Assembly (NCBI GenBank): GCA_964609025.1
Contig: CAZSQM010000020.1
Coordinates: forward strand, 1 to 57,026
Length of the DNA stretch: 57,026 nt
Origin: SIG307 sp964609025
Lineage (GTDB): Bacteria; Bacillota; Clostridia; Lachnospirales; Lachnospiraceae
Reading direction: 5' to 3'
Shown here: positions 34,504-43,246 of the stretch, in pieces
Numbering within the stretch: position 1 is the stretch's first letter
How the letters are laid out: every line of letters starts with the position of its first letter
Position numbers and translations under genes: made by a program
The notes under the pieces: model-generated
Database searches by the model: none
Told to the model about the DNA's origin: nothing
What the model saw: the letters and a program-made list of their open reading frames with translations, nothing else

Positions 34504-35193
34504 TTACTCGGCGTAAACTTCTTTGTATAAGTCTACAATGGATTTGCCGCGCTCCATACGGATTTCCTCTGCATTTCCCGAAAGAATGACGCTTCCCTGC
34601 TTCATAAACACAACACTGTCCACAATCTGCTCCAGTTCGTCTACCAGGTGGCTTGAAATCACAATGGTTTTTTCTTCCGTAGCCGACTCCACAATCGTCT
34701 GGATAATCGCCTCTCTCGCAATAATGTCAATTCCGTTTAGCGGCTCATCCAACAGATACAACTGGGCGTTTCTTGCTAACGTGGCAGCAATTTTCAATTT
34801 TGCCGCAAGCCCGGAGGAAAGCTCCTTCGCCTTATCCGTCATCTTCAAATCCATGCGGGTAATCAGCTTTTCATAACGCTCCATGGAAAAATCTTCAAAA
34901 AAGTCCGCGAAATACTTCCCTACGTCCTTTACTGTCATATAGGAGTAAAAAAACGGCTCCGTAGACATATAGGCCACGCGCTTCTTCGACTCTACGCCGA
35001 TTCCTTCTCCGTTATAATACAAAAGTCCCGCGGTTGGCTTTACAAGTCCCGCAATCATCTTCATAAATGTCGTTTTACCGCTTCCGTTCGGCCCTAACAG
35101 CGCGTAAATCTTACCGTCCTCCAGTACCAGATTTACATCCTTTACCGCCTGCTTTCTCATATAGCGCTTTCCCACCATTTTTGCTTCTACCAT
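34504..35193 (-). CDS. ABC transporter ATP-binding protein (YtrB-like)
   Basis: A 229-residue ATPase. Walker A GPNGSGKTT is at 34-42, Walker B is LYLLDEPLNGID and the H-loop is SSHLVDE. The signature is degenerate, ELSSGLAAKLKI in place of LSGGQ. The ATG at 35193 follows AAGGAGG; a longer frame to 35220 would overlap the regulator gene. It couples ATP hydrolysis to the permease encoded next. Confidence 0.92.
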   Translation of the reverse strand: MVEAKMVGKRYMRKQAVKDVNLVLEDGKIYALLGPNGSGKTTFMKMIAGLVKPTAGLLYYNGEGIGVESKKRVAYMSTEPFFYSYMTVKDVGKYFADFFEDFSMERYEKLITRMDLKMTDKAKELSSGLAAKLKIAATLARNAQLYLLDEPLNGIDIIAREAIIQTIVESATEEKTIVISSHLVDELEQIVDSVVFMKQGSVILSGNAEEIRMERGKSIVDLYKEVYAE

Positions 35194-35216
35194 AATAGCC
35201 TCCTTATCATTTACAA

Positions 35217-35612
35217 TCAACTCTTCTCTGCCTTCTTTTCTGTTACCGTCCGGCTTCCCTTTTGAAACTCCGCATCCAGAAACCGATGCATTTCTTCCTG
35301 CGTATAGCCAAGGCTTCCAAGCTGCGTGACAAAATTCTCCAGCAACTGCTGTGCTTTCTCCCTACGAAGTTTTTCTGCGACGCCGCTTTCTTCCGTCAAA
35401 TAAGTTCCCAATCCCCGCTTTGTATAGCAAAGGTTTTGCTGCTCCAGTTCCTTATAGACTCTTGCTGCCGTATTGGGATTAATCTGATAGCGCAGTGCCA
35501 TATCACGTGCCGACCAAAGTTTCTCACCGGGCTTTAGTTCACCGGTAATCAGCAGACGCTTAATCTCCTCTACCACTTGCAGATAGATAGGTGTACTTGC
35601 GGAAAATTCCAT
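35217..35612 (-). CDS. GntR-family repressor (YtrA type)
   Basis: A 131-residue regulator of the short YtrA subgroup. The winged helix at 8-75 has PIYLQVVEEIKRLLITGELKPGEKLWSARDMA-like sequence and RYQINPNTAARVYKELEQ, which holds the recognition helix. The helical tail (80-131) is the dimerisation part; there is no effector domain. It is the first gene of the operon and most likely represses itself and the ABC transporter through the palindrome over its promoter. Confidence 0.93.
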   Translation of the reverse strand: MEFSASTPIYLQVVEEIKRLLITGELKPGEKLWSARDMALRYQINPNTAARVYKELEQQNLCYTKRGLGTYLTEESGVAEKLRREKAQQLLENFVTQLGSLGYTQEEMHRFLDAEFQKGSRTVTEKKAEKS

Positions 35613-35640
35613 TTCTTTCCTCCTTTCCGTTTACTATCTT

Positions 35641-35664
35641 AGTGACCTAGGTACATAGTACACT
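35641..35664. promoter_or_regulatory. Candidate operator of the GntR regulator
   Basis: A 24-base imperfect palindrome with arms AGTG...CACT and central repeats (18 of 24 positions symmetric), covering the -10 box at 35660-35655. Position and shape fit autorepression by the YtrA-type regulator encoded 29 bases downstream. Confidence 0.6.
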
Positions 35665-35683
35665 AATTACATAATTTTGTCAA
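35655..35683 (-). promoter_or_regulatory. Sigma-A promoter of the GntR-ABC operon
   Basis: Minus strand: TTGACA (35683-35678, perfect), 17-base spacer, TACTAT (35660-35655). The -10 box is inside the candidate operator. Confidence 0.8.
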
Positions 35684-35854
35684 TACTATTTTTTAAATTT
35701 TTACGAGATTTCCTGTTTCGTAAAAAATTGGCTGTTTACTTTTCTGTCGTTTCAACCAAACTAAGCACTGTGAAGTAAGTTTACTTTACAAACCGCCGGA
35801 AACGTTCCGGAAATGATACCCAAACAGCCGCTTTATGGCAGAACGGAGGCAACC

Positions 35855-36076
35855 ATGAGAAACAAAGCGTTGGATGCAACTGCACTTACCATCGCTATCA
35901 TCGGAGCCATTAACTGGGGCTTGATTGGCTTCTTTGATTTTGATTTAGTTGCATTTTTGTTCGGTTCCATGTCCTGGATTTCCCGTATCGTTTATGCGCT
36001 TGTCGGTCTAAGCGGTCTTTATCTGCTTACGTTCTATTTATATCTGAGCGATAATCCGATTACGGAAAGAGATTAG
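35855..36076 (+). CDS. DUF378 small membrane protein
   Basis: A 73-residue protein with two membrane helices and the DUF378 core ALTIAIIGAINWGLIGFFDFDLV followed by a second helix VYALVGLSGLYLL. Function of the family is unknown. The start at 35855 follows ACGGAGG; the longer frame from 35813 lacks a ribosome site. It is a lone plus-strand gene; the divergent region upstream holds the GntR promoter and a nine-pair hairpin at 35698-35726 of unknown role. Confidence 0.9.
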   Translation: MRNKALDATALTIAIIGAINWGLIGFFDFDLVAFLFGSMSWISRIVYALVGLSGLYLLTFYLYLSDNPITERD

Positions 36077-36101
36077 ACGGAGCCTTTCCCTTCAAACAAG
36101 C

Positions 36102-36136
36102 AACCGGCTGCAAACCCAAAAGGTTCACAGCCGGTT
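36102..36136. terminator. Bidirectional hairpin between convergent genes
   Basis: AACCGGCTG pairs perfectly with CAGCCGGTT, with a second inner pairing AACC/GGTT on a TTTT or AAAA loop. It lies between the convergent DUF378 and FeoB-associated genes and probably ends both transcripts; T-tracts on both sides are weak. Confidence 0.65.
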
Positions 36137-36144
36137 ACATAATA

Positions 36145-36297
36145 TCATTTCAAATGTTTTTTCTCCCTGCATGCTTCCGAGCTGCCGCAGGAGGAACAAC
36201 CGCACCCGCAGCCGCCGTTTTTCCGTTTCCGGCGAAGGTAACGGATACTGGCGATACAGCCGAGAGCCACAAGACCGACAATAATAAAATCAATCAT
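36145..36297 (-). CDS. FeoB-associated Cys-rich membrane protein
   Basis: A 50-residue protein: one N-terminal membrane helix (IDFIIVGLVALGCIASI), a basic stop-transfer RRKRK, then a Cys cluster GGCGCGCSSCGSSEAC. This is the pattern of the small proteins normally encoded beside feoB, the ferrous iron transporter. AAAGGAG precedes the ATG. No feo gene is in the window; here it is the last gene of the argS/ATPase/SH3b cluster, nine bases after the SH3b gene. A role in metal handling is inferred from the family only. Confidence 0.85.
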   Translation of the reverse strand: MIDFIIVGLVALGCIASIRYLRRKRKNGGCGCGCSSCGSSEACREKKHLK

Positions 36298-36306
36298 AGT
36301 GCTCCT

Positions 36307-37386
36307 TTACAGCTTTCGCAGCAGCCGCTTTGCCGCACAGGAAGCCTTGTTTAAGAAACGTACATCCTGACCGAAGCTGATTTCAATTACTTTAACGTCA
36401 CTGTTGTCGCGTACAATTCCCTTGCCGAAATACTCATGATATACCATATCGCCGATACGCAGCCGGTCAATCTCCTCTTTCAATACTTCCTTTTCCTTTA
36501 AGTTTTCGGCAATCTCGCGCAGACGGGCTTCTTCTTCTCCGTTTTCCCCGTTGCGGTACTGCCGTATCATTTCTTCATTCATCAGCCGTGCGCGTTCCCT
36601 GTCTGCTAAAAGGCTTACTTCATCCTGCTTTTCTACCGGATGCCGTCTTTGCGCTTCTGCCGGTTCCTGTGCCGCCGTTTCACGCCGCTTCATCACCGGA
36701 ATCGGAGTTCCGTCTGCTGACAGCGGTGCATTGGAAAGCGGTATATTCTTCAAATTATCAAGCTTTTCACTCGTTTCATTTTTCTTTGCGTCATCGCTCC
36801 GCTTCTTTAAGTACCAGAGCACTGCCAGAATGCCTGCTGCGATTACCACTACCGCCAAAAGAGCAATCAGCCCTCCGCCTCCGTTTTTCTCCGGTTCCGG
36901 CTGCGGCGCTACGGTCGGCGTTGCCGGTAACGGTGTCGGGGTCGGCGTTGCCGGCTTCGGCGTCGGGGTTAACGTCGGTATCGGAGTCGGCGTCGGCAAC
37001 GGTGTAATCACGTCAATCGTAAGTTCTACATAACTGCTGTGTACATAACCTACAACGATTGCATCGCCTCTGCGGAAAGATACTTTATACCAGACCTGTC
37101 CGCTGCTTAAAGCCTGGTCAAGAATTGCCACCTCATCCTGTTTTTCCAAAAGTACGCCCTTACCGTCCAACTGCACCACCGGATTATCCTTTCCTGCAGC
37201 ACTTCGCACATTCAACCCATCGGTATTCACTATACCGCGGTAGACATTGCTTTCCCCCCGCTCCACATGATATTCATAAACCGCCTCCGTCGCTGCGGAC
37301 GCAGTTGTTCCGTTTGCCAATAAAAGACCGCCGCACAGTACTGCGTACAACATCCTTTTCATCTGCTTTGCCGCCGTTTTTCCCAT
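36307..37386 (-). CDS. Membrane protein with external SH3b domain and cytoplasmic Tudor-like tail
   Basis: A 359-residue protein. Order: signal sequence (1-30, ending TTASAA); a bacterial SH3 domain (about 45-120, GLNVRSAAGKDNPVVQL...WYKVSF...GYVHSSYVEL); a Pro/Thr linker (about 128-160); a membrane helix (about 172-192); a basic cytoplasmic region and coiled coil with Arg/Glu (250-310); and a C-terminal segment, GDMVYHEYFGKGIVRD, that resembles the Tudor-like tail of UvrD/PcrA. The outside part would bind cell wall; the inside part resembles a protein-binding module known to contact RNA polymerase in PcrA. The start follows AAAGGAG. No function is established. Confidence 0.8.
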   Translation of the reverse strand: MGKTAAKQMKRMLYAVLCGGLLLANGTTASAATEAVYEYHVERGESNVYRGIVNTDGLNVRSAAGKDNPVVQLDGKGVLLEKQDEVAILDQALSSGQVWYKVSFRRGDAIVVGYVHSSYVELTIDVITPLPTPTPIPTLTPTPKPATPTPTPLPATPTVAPQPEPEKNGGGGLIALLAVVVIAAGILAVLWYLKKRSDDAKKNETSEKLDNLKNIPLSNAPLSADGTPIPVMKRRETAAQEPAEAQRRHPVEKQDEVSLLADRERARLMNEEMIRQYRNGENGEEEARLREIAENLKEKEVLKEEIDRLRIGDMVYHEYFGKGIVRDNSDVKVIEISFGQDVRFLNKASCAAKRLLRKL

Positions 37387-37430
37387 ATCACATTCTCCTT
37401 TCAAGGTAGTCTTTCTGATGTTCTTTTGCT

Positions 37431-38735
37431 TTATTCCTCTTTTCCGAGTACATAATGAATAAACTGTTGGGCGCTTCTGCCGGAAAGTCCGCCGCCGCGT
37501 AACTCCCAGATATTTGCCTGGGCAAGCAGCTCCTCTTCCTTTCCCGCAAGCTCCGGATACCTGGCGGCGATTCCTTTGACAATGCTCTCAAAGCCGCGCT
37601 TATCCGGTGCGGAATAGTTAATGGAAATACCGAACCGTGCCACGAGAGATAACTTTTCCTGCATCGTATCGGAACGGTGCAGCTCATCCTGCGACATATC
37701 AGAGCGGTCCGACCAGGTTTCCCGAATCAGATGCCTTCGATTTGAGGTTGCATAAATCAGTACATTCTCCGGCCGGATTTCCAGACCGCCCTCAATCACT
37801 GCCTTTAAATACTTATACTCTATTTCAAACTCTTCAAACGATAAATCGTCCATATAAATGATAAAGCGATAGTTGCGGTTTTTAATCTTCGAAATCAATG
37901 CGGAAAGCTGATGAAACTGGTGCTTGTAAATTTCAATCATCCGCAGTCCGTCATCATAGAACTCGTTTAAAATCGCCTTGATGCTTGTGGACTTACCGGT
38001 ACCGCTGTCGCCGTACAGGAGCACATTATTGGCCTTTCTTCCTTCCACAAAGGCTTTCGTATTATCGACTAACGTCTTTTTCTGGGATTCGTAGCCGATA
38101 ATATCCGTCAGCCGTACAATCTCCGTATTCGTAATCGGCTGCAGGGAAAAATCCTCTCCCTCTCCTACCAGACGGAACGCCTTATTTAAGCCGAACTGAC
38201 CGACGCCGTACTTTTTATAAAAACCGGTCACGGCATCAAAGACATCGTCCTCATTTTTGGAAAGGCTCAGCGCATGCTGCAACTCTTTTACTTTGTCTGC
38301 CACGCTTTTATTGTAATAGTGTTCTTCCTTCGGAATGGAATGATACTTCGTAATCACCGAAAAGCAGTCTACGGAAAGTTCTTCTTCCAGCTGCGAAAAG
38401 TCATAAAAGAACAACTCTCTGAAGATTGCAAAATCTTTCTTTGCCAATACATTGACCGAACCTTCCGACGCCCCGTGCTTCTCACAAAGCAGGGAAAACG
38501 GCGTTTCCGCCATCGCCAAAAGATACGCAATATACGCCTGCCATAGATTCTCATCAAACCCGTAGGCCGTTGCCAGATCCAACAATCTGTGAATCTGCAC
38601 ATACAGCTCCGAAACCGTCTGTGCCTTATCTGCTTCCTTCTGCCGGTAAGCCCTGATACACCCGGCAACACCGTTTAAAATATCGGCTCCGGCAATGTCC
38701 TTATAAATAATCAGTCTTGCAATTCTGTCATACAT
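37431..38735 (-). CDS. DUF815 family AAA ATPase
   Basis: A 434-residue P-loop ATPase. The helical N-terminal part (1-200) is followed by the ATPase core: Walker A LLYGDSGTGKSTSIKA (about 244-259), Walker B FIIYMDDLSFEEFE and IYATSNRRHLIRETWSDR, all characteristic of DUF815. The family is common in Proteobacteria and Clostridia; its role is unknown. It lies 44 bases after the DUF234-type ATPase gene and 44 before the SH3b gene. Confidence 0.92.
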   Translation of the reverse strand: MYDRIARLIIYKDIAGADILNGVAGCIRAYRQKEADKAQTVSELYVQIHRLLDLATAYGFDENLWQAYIAYLLAMAETPFSLLCEKHGASEGSVNVLAKKDFAIFRELFFYDFSQLEEELSVDCFSVITKYHSIPKEEHYYNKSVADKVKELQHALSLSKNEDDVFDAVTGFYKKYGVGQFGLNKAFRLVGEGEDFSLQPITNTEIVRLTDIIGYESQKKTLVDNTKAFVEGRKANNVLLYGDSGTGKSTSIKAILNEFYDDGLRMIEIYKHQFHQLSALISKIKNRNYRFIIYMDDLSFEEFEIEYKYLKAVIEGGLEIRPENVLIYATSNRRHLIRETWSDRSDMSQDELHRSDTMQEKLSLVARFGISINYSAPDKRGFESIVKGIAARYPELAGKEEELLAQANIWELRGGGLSGRSAQQFIHYVLGKEE

Positions 38736-38778
38736 CCTTTGTTCTTCCCTTTCCGACGCCCGATGCGCCTGTCAATTC

Positions 38779-40134
38779 CTACATATCCTTTGCGCATACC
38801 AGCCGAATCTTCTTTTGCCCGGCAAGCTGCTCCATTTCTTTTGAAAAGCCCTGCATGGAAAAGCAATACCATTCCGCCGGCGTTACGCCTGCGCTCTCCA
38901 ACACCGCCGCATACTCTTTATAAGCTGCGGTTCCGGTGGGAGTTTCTTTGCAGTCACAAAAGGCTGCAAGATATGCTCCGTCCTCCGCTTTTGCCAGCAC
39001 ATCGATTCTGCCTGTTTTGCCGTACCATACGCCAAAGCTCTCATAGGTTCTTTCCAGCCGTTGATAACGGCTCATCAACTGCAGATACTCACCGCAGACG
39101 TTGCAAAACGCTTCTCCGACATAATCTGCCAGGAAAGGCGCAATCGCTTCTTTGTATACCCGTTCTCCTTCTCCTGCCGCAATTGCGGAAAGGTTCGGAT
39201 AAATAAACCTGTACCAGAAGCAAAGATACGGCTCCCGGATACGGTAAAGCCCTTTCTGGACACTTTGGTATTCCTTTGTGGCAAAGGAATACAGCTTCTC
39301 GGTAATATCAAGCTGCGTCAGATTTTTCAGATATACGCTGATTTTGGCGCGGGAAAACCCCGTCTGCTCATAAATATCATTCAGCTTATACTTTCCCTGT
39401 GCAAGCGCCGCCAGTATCGTATTATAAGCGGACAGTTCCCGCAGTTCCTGCTTTAAATAGCGCTCCGCCTCCGAAAACAACGGCGCATTCTCCGTCAGAA
39501 ACAGCCGTTTTACATTTTCCTCAAAACTTTTTTCTTCCTGCCAAAGTCCAAGATACGCCGGAATACCGCCCAAAACCGCGCCGGTATAAATATTTTCCCG
39601 GACCGTGCAGCTCTTGTGATATCCCGCAAGTTCCATAAACGAAAACTCTTTGAGTTTAATAAAACCGTTCAAAAGCCTTGCTGCCGTTCCCAGAACGCCT
39701 GCCATCTCGTTTTCCACCCAGCTTACCGACGAAGAAAGAAACAAAACAAGCAGGGTGCCGTCCTTTAAATGCTCCGAATAAAAGCGGACGAAAGCAGTCA
39801 GAAACTCTGTCGTATCCTCGAAAAGATTACGAAATTCATCAAACACCAGCACCAGCTTTTTTCCGGCTGCACGCTGTTGATACAACGCTGTAAGGGCCTC
39901 GTAAAAGTCTTTTGCCGACTCCGCTTCCCGCCATTCGCGCTTCATACAAAGAAGCTGTTCCTTCTTTGTCACACGCCTTGCGGCATAATAAACCGAATTT
40001 TTCCCCTGCACAAACCGGCGCACCAGTGTTGTCTTTCCGATACCGCTTCTTCCGTAAAGAACAATGCTGCCGCTTCGTTCTAAGGCATAAAGCCCCTCCA
40101 ATCGTTCAAGTTCCTGCGTACGTCCTATAAACAT
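38779..40134 (-). CDS. DUF234-type ATPase with degenerate nuclease-like tail
   Basis: A 451-residue protein. The N-terminal ATPase domain has FIGRTQELERL, Walker A GRSGIGKTTLVRRF (about 29-42) and Walker B LVLVFDEFRNLFE. A winged-helix region (about 255-310, YKLNDIYEQTGFSRAKISVYL) is followed by the DUF234 domain, where RIDVLA...AAFCDCK resembles a PD-(D/E)xK nuclease core with Cys-Asp-Cys before the Lys. Such STAND-like ATPases are found in archaea and Clostridia and their function is unknown. It begins 21 bases after argS. Confidence 0.88.
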   Translation of the reverse strand: MFIGRTQELERLEGLYALERSGSIVLYGRSGIGKTTLVRRFVQGKNSVYYAARRVTKKEQLLCMKREWREAESAKDFYEALTALYQQRAAGKKLVLVFDEFRNLFEDTTEFLTAFVRFYSEHLKDGTLLVLFLSSSVSWVENEMAGVLGTAARLLNGFIKLKEFSFMELAGYHKSCTVRENIYTGAVLGGIPAYLGLWQEEKSFEENVKRLFLTENAPLFSEAERYLKQELRELSAYNTILAALAQGKYKLNDIYEQTGFSRAKISVYLKNLTQLDITEKLYSFATKEYQSVQKGLYRIREPYLCFWYRFIYPNLSAIAAGEGERVYKEAIAPFLADYVGEAFCNVCGEYLQLMSRYQRLERTYESFGVWYGKTGRIDVLAKAEDGAYLAAFCDCKETPTGTAAYKEYAAVLESAGVTPAEWYCFSMQGFSKEMEQLAGQKKIRLVCAKDM

Positions 40135-40155
40135 AATCCTTCTCCGCGCTTTGTC

Positions 40156-41931
40156 CTACATTCTGTCCGGTGCCGAAAAACCAAGTAAATCAATACAGAT
40201 TTCCAACAAACGCAATACTAACGTAATCAGGGAAATCCATTCGCCCTGCTTTACCGCATCCGGCTCCGCAATAATTTTGTTGTTATGATAGAAACTGTTA
40301 AACGCATCCGCAAGCTCATAAATATACTGGCAGATTTTGTGCGGCGCCGTTTCCTCATAAGCATGCTCTATGATATCGTTAAACCGCGCCGTCAAAAGCA
40401 TTAACGCAATCTCATCCGCCCCATACTCCCTGATACTGGAATTAATGGCAACCGCTTTCTTCTCCGGGTCGTTTCCGTAATACTTTGCAAGAATCGACTT
40501 AATGCGCACCATCGTATAAAGGATATACGGTCCCGTATTTCCCTCAAAGGAAGCGAACCGCTCCAAATCAAAAATGTAATCCTTCGTTGCCTGATTCGAC
40601 AAATCGCCGTATTTAATTGCCGCAAGACCTACTGTCTTTGCAATCTGCCTTGCCTCGTCCTCCGGCATCTCCCGGTTTTCACAGACCTTCTTGAATACTT
40701 CTTCGTTTGTGTCCGCAATCAGCTGCTCCAGACGCATCACACCGCCGTCCCTTGTTTTAAACGGTTTCCCGTCCTTTCCGTTCATTGTACCGAAGCCAAG
40801 GAACAGTAACTCCGTTTCCGGATCCACAAAGCCTGCTTTTCTGGCAACACGGAATACCTGTGTAAAGTGCATTTCCTGACGCTTATCCGCCAGATAGATA
40901 TAACGATCCGGTGCATACAGCTTTTCACGCTCCAGAATCGTTGCAAGGTCCGAGGTTGCATACAGCGCGGCGCCGTCAGACTTTCTGAGAATACACGGCG
41001 GAATTTCCTTCGTGTCGCTCTCCTCCTGTACATCCACCACCATTGCGCCCTGACTTTCATGAGCAAGCCCCCGCGCAATCAAATCGTCCACCATGTCCGG
41101 GATATACGGCTGTACGTCGCTTTCGCCCTTCCAAAGATCAAACGTCACGTTCAGATTCTCATAATTTCTTTTCAGATCCGGCACAGACACATTCATAATG
41201 TGACGCCACAATGCGCAATAAGCACGATTTCCCTGTTGGAACTGCAACGTGGTACGCTGGGCGCGCTCCTTAAACTCCTCATTCTGCTTAGAAAGAGCAG
41301 ATGCCTCCGGGTAAATCTCCTCCAACTCCGCCAAAGTAAACGGAGGCTCCTTCGGATATTCACCGGTAAAATTCTCGTCAAAATACGGAAGCTGTGGCGC
41401 TCTCTCCCGAAGTCCCTCGATTACAAGTCCCATTTGAAGTCCCAAATCACCCAGATGCACATCGCCGATCACCTTGTGTCCCGCAAAACGGCAGATACGC
41501 TTGATGCTCTCGCCGATGACCGCCGAACGCAGATGTCCGATATGGAGCGGCTTCGCCACATTCGGTCCGCCGTAATCCACAATAATCGTAAGCGGCTGCT
41601 TCGCTTTCTCAAAGCCGCAATCCTCCTGCTCCGACATTTCCTGCAAATAGGCCGCAAGAAATTCCTCGTTCACCTTCATATTGATAAAGCCGGGCATTAC
41701 GGCGTTTACTTCGGCAATCGTATCGCTTTCGGAAAGCCGCTCCGCTACCGCCTTTGCAATCTCAATCGGTGCAACCTTATACTGCTTTGCCGCAGCCATT
41801 GCGCCGTTACACTGATACTGGCACAAATCCGGCCGGTTCGATAATGCAACCATCCCGAACTTCTCTTCATATCCGCATGCCAGAAACGCCTCCTTTACGT
41901 CTTCGGCAATCACATCAATCAGCTTTTTCAT
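40156..41931 (-). CDS. argS: Arginine-tRNA ligase
   Basis: A 591-residue class I aminoacyl-tRNA synthetase charging tRNA-Arg. The HIGH motif lies in NVAKPLHIGHLRSAVIGES, the KMSKS-loop region is GKPFKTRDGGVMRL, and the C-terminal DALR anticodon-binding domain spans the last 130 residues. The length is normal. The gene has its own sigma-A promoter about 60 bases upstream with no room for a T-box leader. Two ATPase genes and the SH3b gene follow closely, so they may share its message. Confidence 0.97.
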   Translation of the reverse strand: MKKLIDVIAEDVKEAFLACGYEEKFGMVALSNRPDLCQYQCNGAMAAAKQYKVAPIEIAKAVAERLSESDTIAEVNAVMPGFINMKVNEEFLAAYLQEMSEQEDCGFEKAKQPLTIIVDYGGPNVAKPLHIGHLRSAVIGESIKRICRFAGHKVIGDVHLGDLGLQMGLVIEGLRERAPQLPYFDENFTGEYPKEPPFTLAELEEIYPEASALSKQNEEFKERAQRTTLQFQQGNRAYCALWRHIMNVSVPDLKRNYENLNVTFDLWKGESDVQPYIPDMVDDLIARGLAHESQGAMVVDVQEESDTKEIPPCILRKSDGAALYATSDLATILEREKLYAPDRYIYLADKRQEMHFTQVFRVARKAGFVDPETELLFLGFGTMNGKDGKPFKTRDGGVMRLEQLIADTNEEVFKKVCENREMPEDEARQIAKTVGLAAIKYGDLSNQATKDYIFDLERFASFEGNTGPYILYTMVRIKSILAKYYGNDPEKKAVAINSSIREYGADEIALMLLTARFNDIIEHAYEETAPHKICQYIYELADAFNSFYHNNKIIAEPDAVKQGEWISLITLVLRLLEICIDLLGFSAPDRM

Positions 41932-41985
41932 AACAAATCCTTTCCGTCACGGGTAAAAATTATATTTTGGTTTAATCTACTATTT

Positions 41986-42014
41986 AGCATAACACACTCT
42001 GAAAAAAAGTACAA
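41986..42014 (-). promoter_or_regulatory. Sigma-A promoter of argS
   Basis: Minus strand: TTGTAC (42014-42009), 17-base spacer, TATGCT (41991-41986). Confidence 0.6.
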
Positions 42015-42071
42015 GAGTTTGCGATAAAATCGAAACTACTTTCCGATGGGAAAAATTCCCCACAAAACAAG

Positions 42072-42103
42072 AAAAGACACCGAAAACGATTTCAATGTCT
42101 TTT
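42072..42103 (-). terminator. Terminator after the PspC gene
   Basis: AAAAGACA pairs with TGTCTTTT around a 16-base loop (inner pairs GAAAACGATTTC add stability), followed by CTTGTTTTG. It lies about 30 bases past the pspC stop and before the argS promoter. Confidence 0.7.
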
Positions 42104-42134
42104 CCGTTTTAGCTATCCTTTTTTCTTCTCCCGC

Positions 42135-42326
42135 CTAATCCTCCGGCATAATAATTGCCGCAATAATATAGGCAAGGACTCCGGTACCGGCTGCAAAAAC
42201 CAGCAACACCCATATCAGCCGGACAAAGGTCGGGTCAAGATTCAGGTAATCTGCAAGTCCGCCGCATACGCCGCAAATCTTTCTGTCTGTTTTGGATTTC
42301 TTTAATCTCTTATTCTGAATACTCAT
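42135..42326 (-). CDS. PspC-domain small membrane protein
   Basis: A 63-residue protein that is a single PspC domain: KICGVCGGLADYLNLDPTFV followed by a membrane helix VRLIWVLLVFAAGTGVLAYII. Members act in envelope stress responses, often as LiaI/LiaF-type sensors or partners. It follows the DUF4097-like gene by 24 bases and is the last gene of that two-gene unit. Confidence 0.93.
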   Translation of the reverse strand: MSIQNKRLKKSKTDRKICGVCGGLADYLNLDPTFVRLIWVLLVFAAGTGVLAYIIAAIIMPED

Positions 42327-42350
42327 ACTCTCTCTTCCTTTCTTTTCTTC

Positions 42351-43178
42351 TTATCGAAATCGAACATCCACTTCACCGACGCCGCATTTTATATCCATTC
42401 GGTTCTCCGCCGAAGCTGTTCCGTACTCTCGTTTCCCACTCCCGTTAATCGAATTATCTCCAAACCGTAAGCTTCCCAGTCCGCAATCAAGGCTGCCGCG
42501 GTATGCATCCTCCTGCCCTGTCAAAGTAAGTACCACCGAACCGACGCCGCAATCAACCGTACTGTCACCGGAAACCTCCCCGATGAGCTTCAACTCTCCG
42601 ACACCGCAGTCCAAATCCGCATTTACAAGGTTTACCTCATCTGCCTTCAAGCTTCCCGCACCGACGGAAATCTTTGCGGACTTACTTCCCAAAAGATACT
42701 CCGCACTCATCTCTCCGGCTCCCACCGTAAGCGTTAAATCCTCCGCACAAATCTTCTCCGCCCGAATCTGTGCCGCGCCGAACTCCATCGTAACGCTTTG
42801 AAATACCCTATTCTTCGGAAGCGTCAAAGAAATCTTTGCTTCGTCTTCGTTTCCGAACCGGATTCCGAACAGCTTCATCCCCCACTTATTTTTGTGAGAA
42901 CATTTTATTCTTAAGGTATCGTTCTCTAATTTACCGGAAATATCCTCCGCCCGAATTCCTTCGTAGGCAAGCACAACCTCGTCCGTTTCTCCCTCCTTGA
43001 TTTCTATCCGGCATGCCCCTGCTTCAAACACAAGCTTTTCAATCTTTTCGGTGTAAATCTCCATTCCTGATACCCCCTCCTTTTCCTTTGTGCTTTGCTT
43101 TACAAAAATCAAAGCCACACAGACCAGAATCATGACTACTGCCGCCGCAATAAAAATACCCTGTCGAAAACTTCTCAT
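42351..43178 (-). CDS. DUF4097/LiaG-like exported adhesin-fold protein
   Basis: A 275-residue protein with an N-terminal membrane anchor (about 7-27) and an outside domain made of repeated short beta-strands. The repeats, with GAGEMSAEYL, GAGSLKADEV, GVGELKLIGE and GVGSVVLTL, form a beta-helix or solenoid of the DUF4097/LiaG type. The start at 43178 follows GGAGAGA. Paired with PspC, it resembles envelope-stress modules such as lia in Bacillus; the signal is unknown. Confidence 0.82.
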   Translation of the reverse strand: MRSFRQGIFIAAAVVMILVCVALIFVKQSTKEKEGVSGMEIYTEKIEKLVFEAGACRIEIKEGETDEVVLAYEGIRAEDISGKLENDTLRIKCSHKNKWGMKLFGIRFGNEDEAKISLTLPKNRVFQSVTMEFGAAQIRAEKICAEDLTLTVGAGEMSAEYLLGSKSAKISVGAGSLKADEVNLVNADLDCGVGELKLIGEVSGDSTVDCGVGSVVLTLTGQEDAYRGSLDCGLGSLRFGDNSINGSGKREYGTASAENRMDIKCGVGEVDVRFR

Positions 43179-43246
43179 TCCATCTCTCCTCCTGTTCTCC
43201 GGGTAGGAAAACCTTATTTGAAGAACCTCTCTTTTCTTCTGCACCT

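Noticed and set aside
35698..35726. Nine-pair hairpin TTTTTACGA/TCGTAAAAA upstream of DUF378
   Set aside because: It lies between divergent promoters with no gene ending there; not supported as a terminator, and no protein can be assigned to it.
40867..41844. 325-codon plus-strand frame
   Set aside because: Antisense to argS; Arg/His/Leu rich with no recognisable domain.
41932..42060. T-box leader before argS
   Set aside because: The promoter lies about 60 bases from the start codon; no antiterminator sequence or terminator fits.
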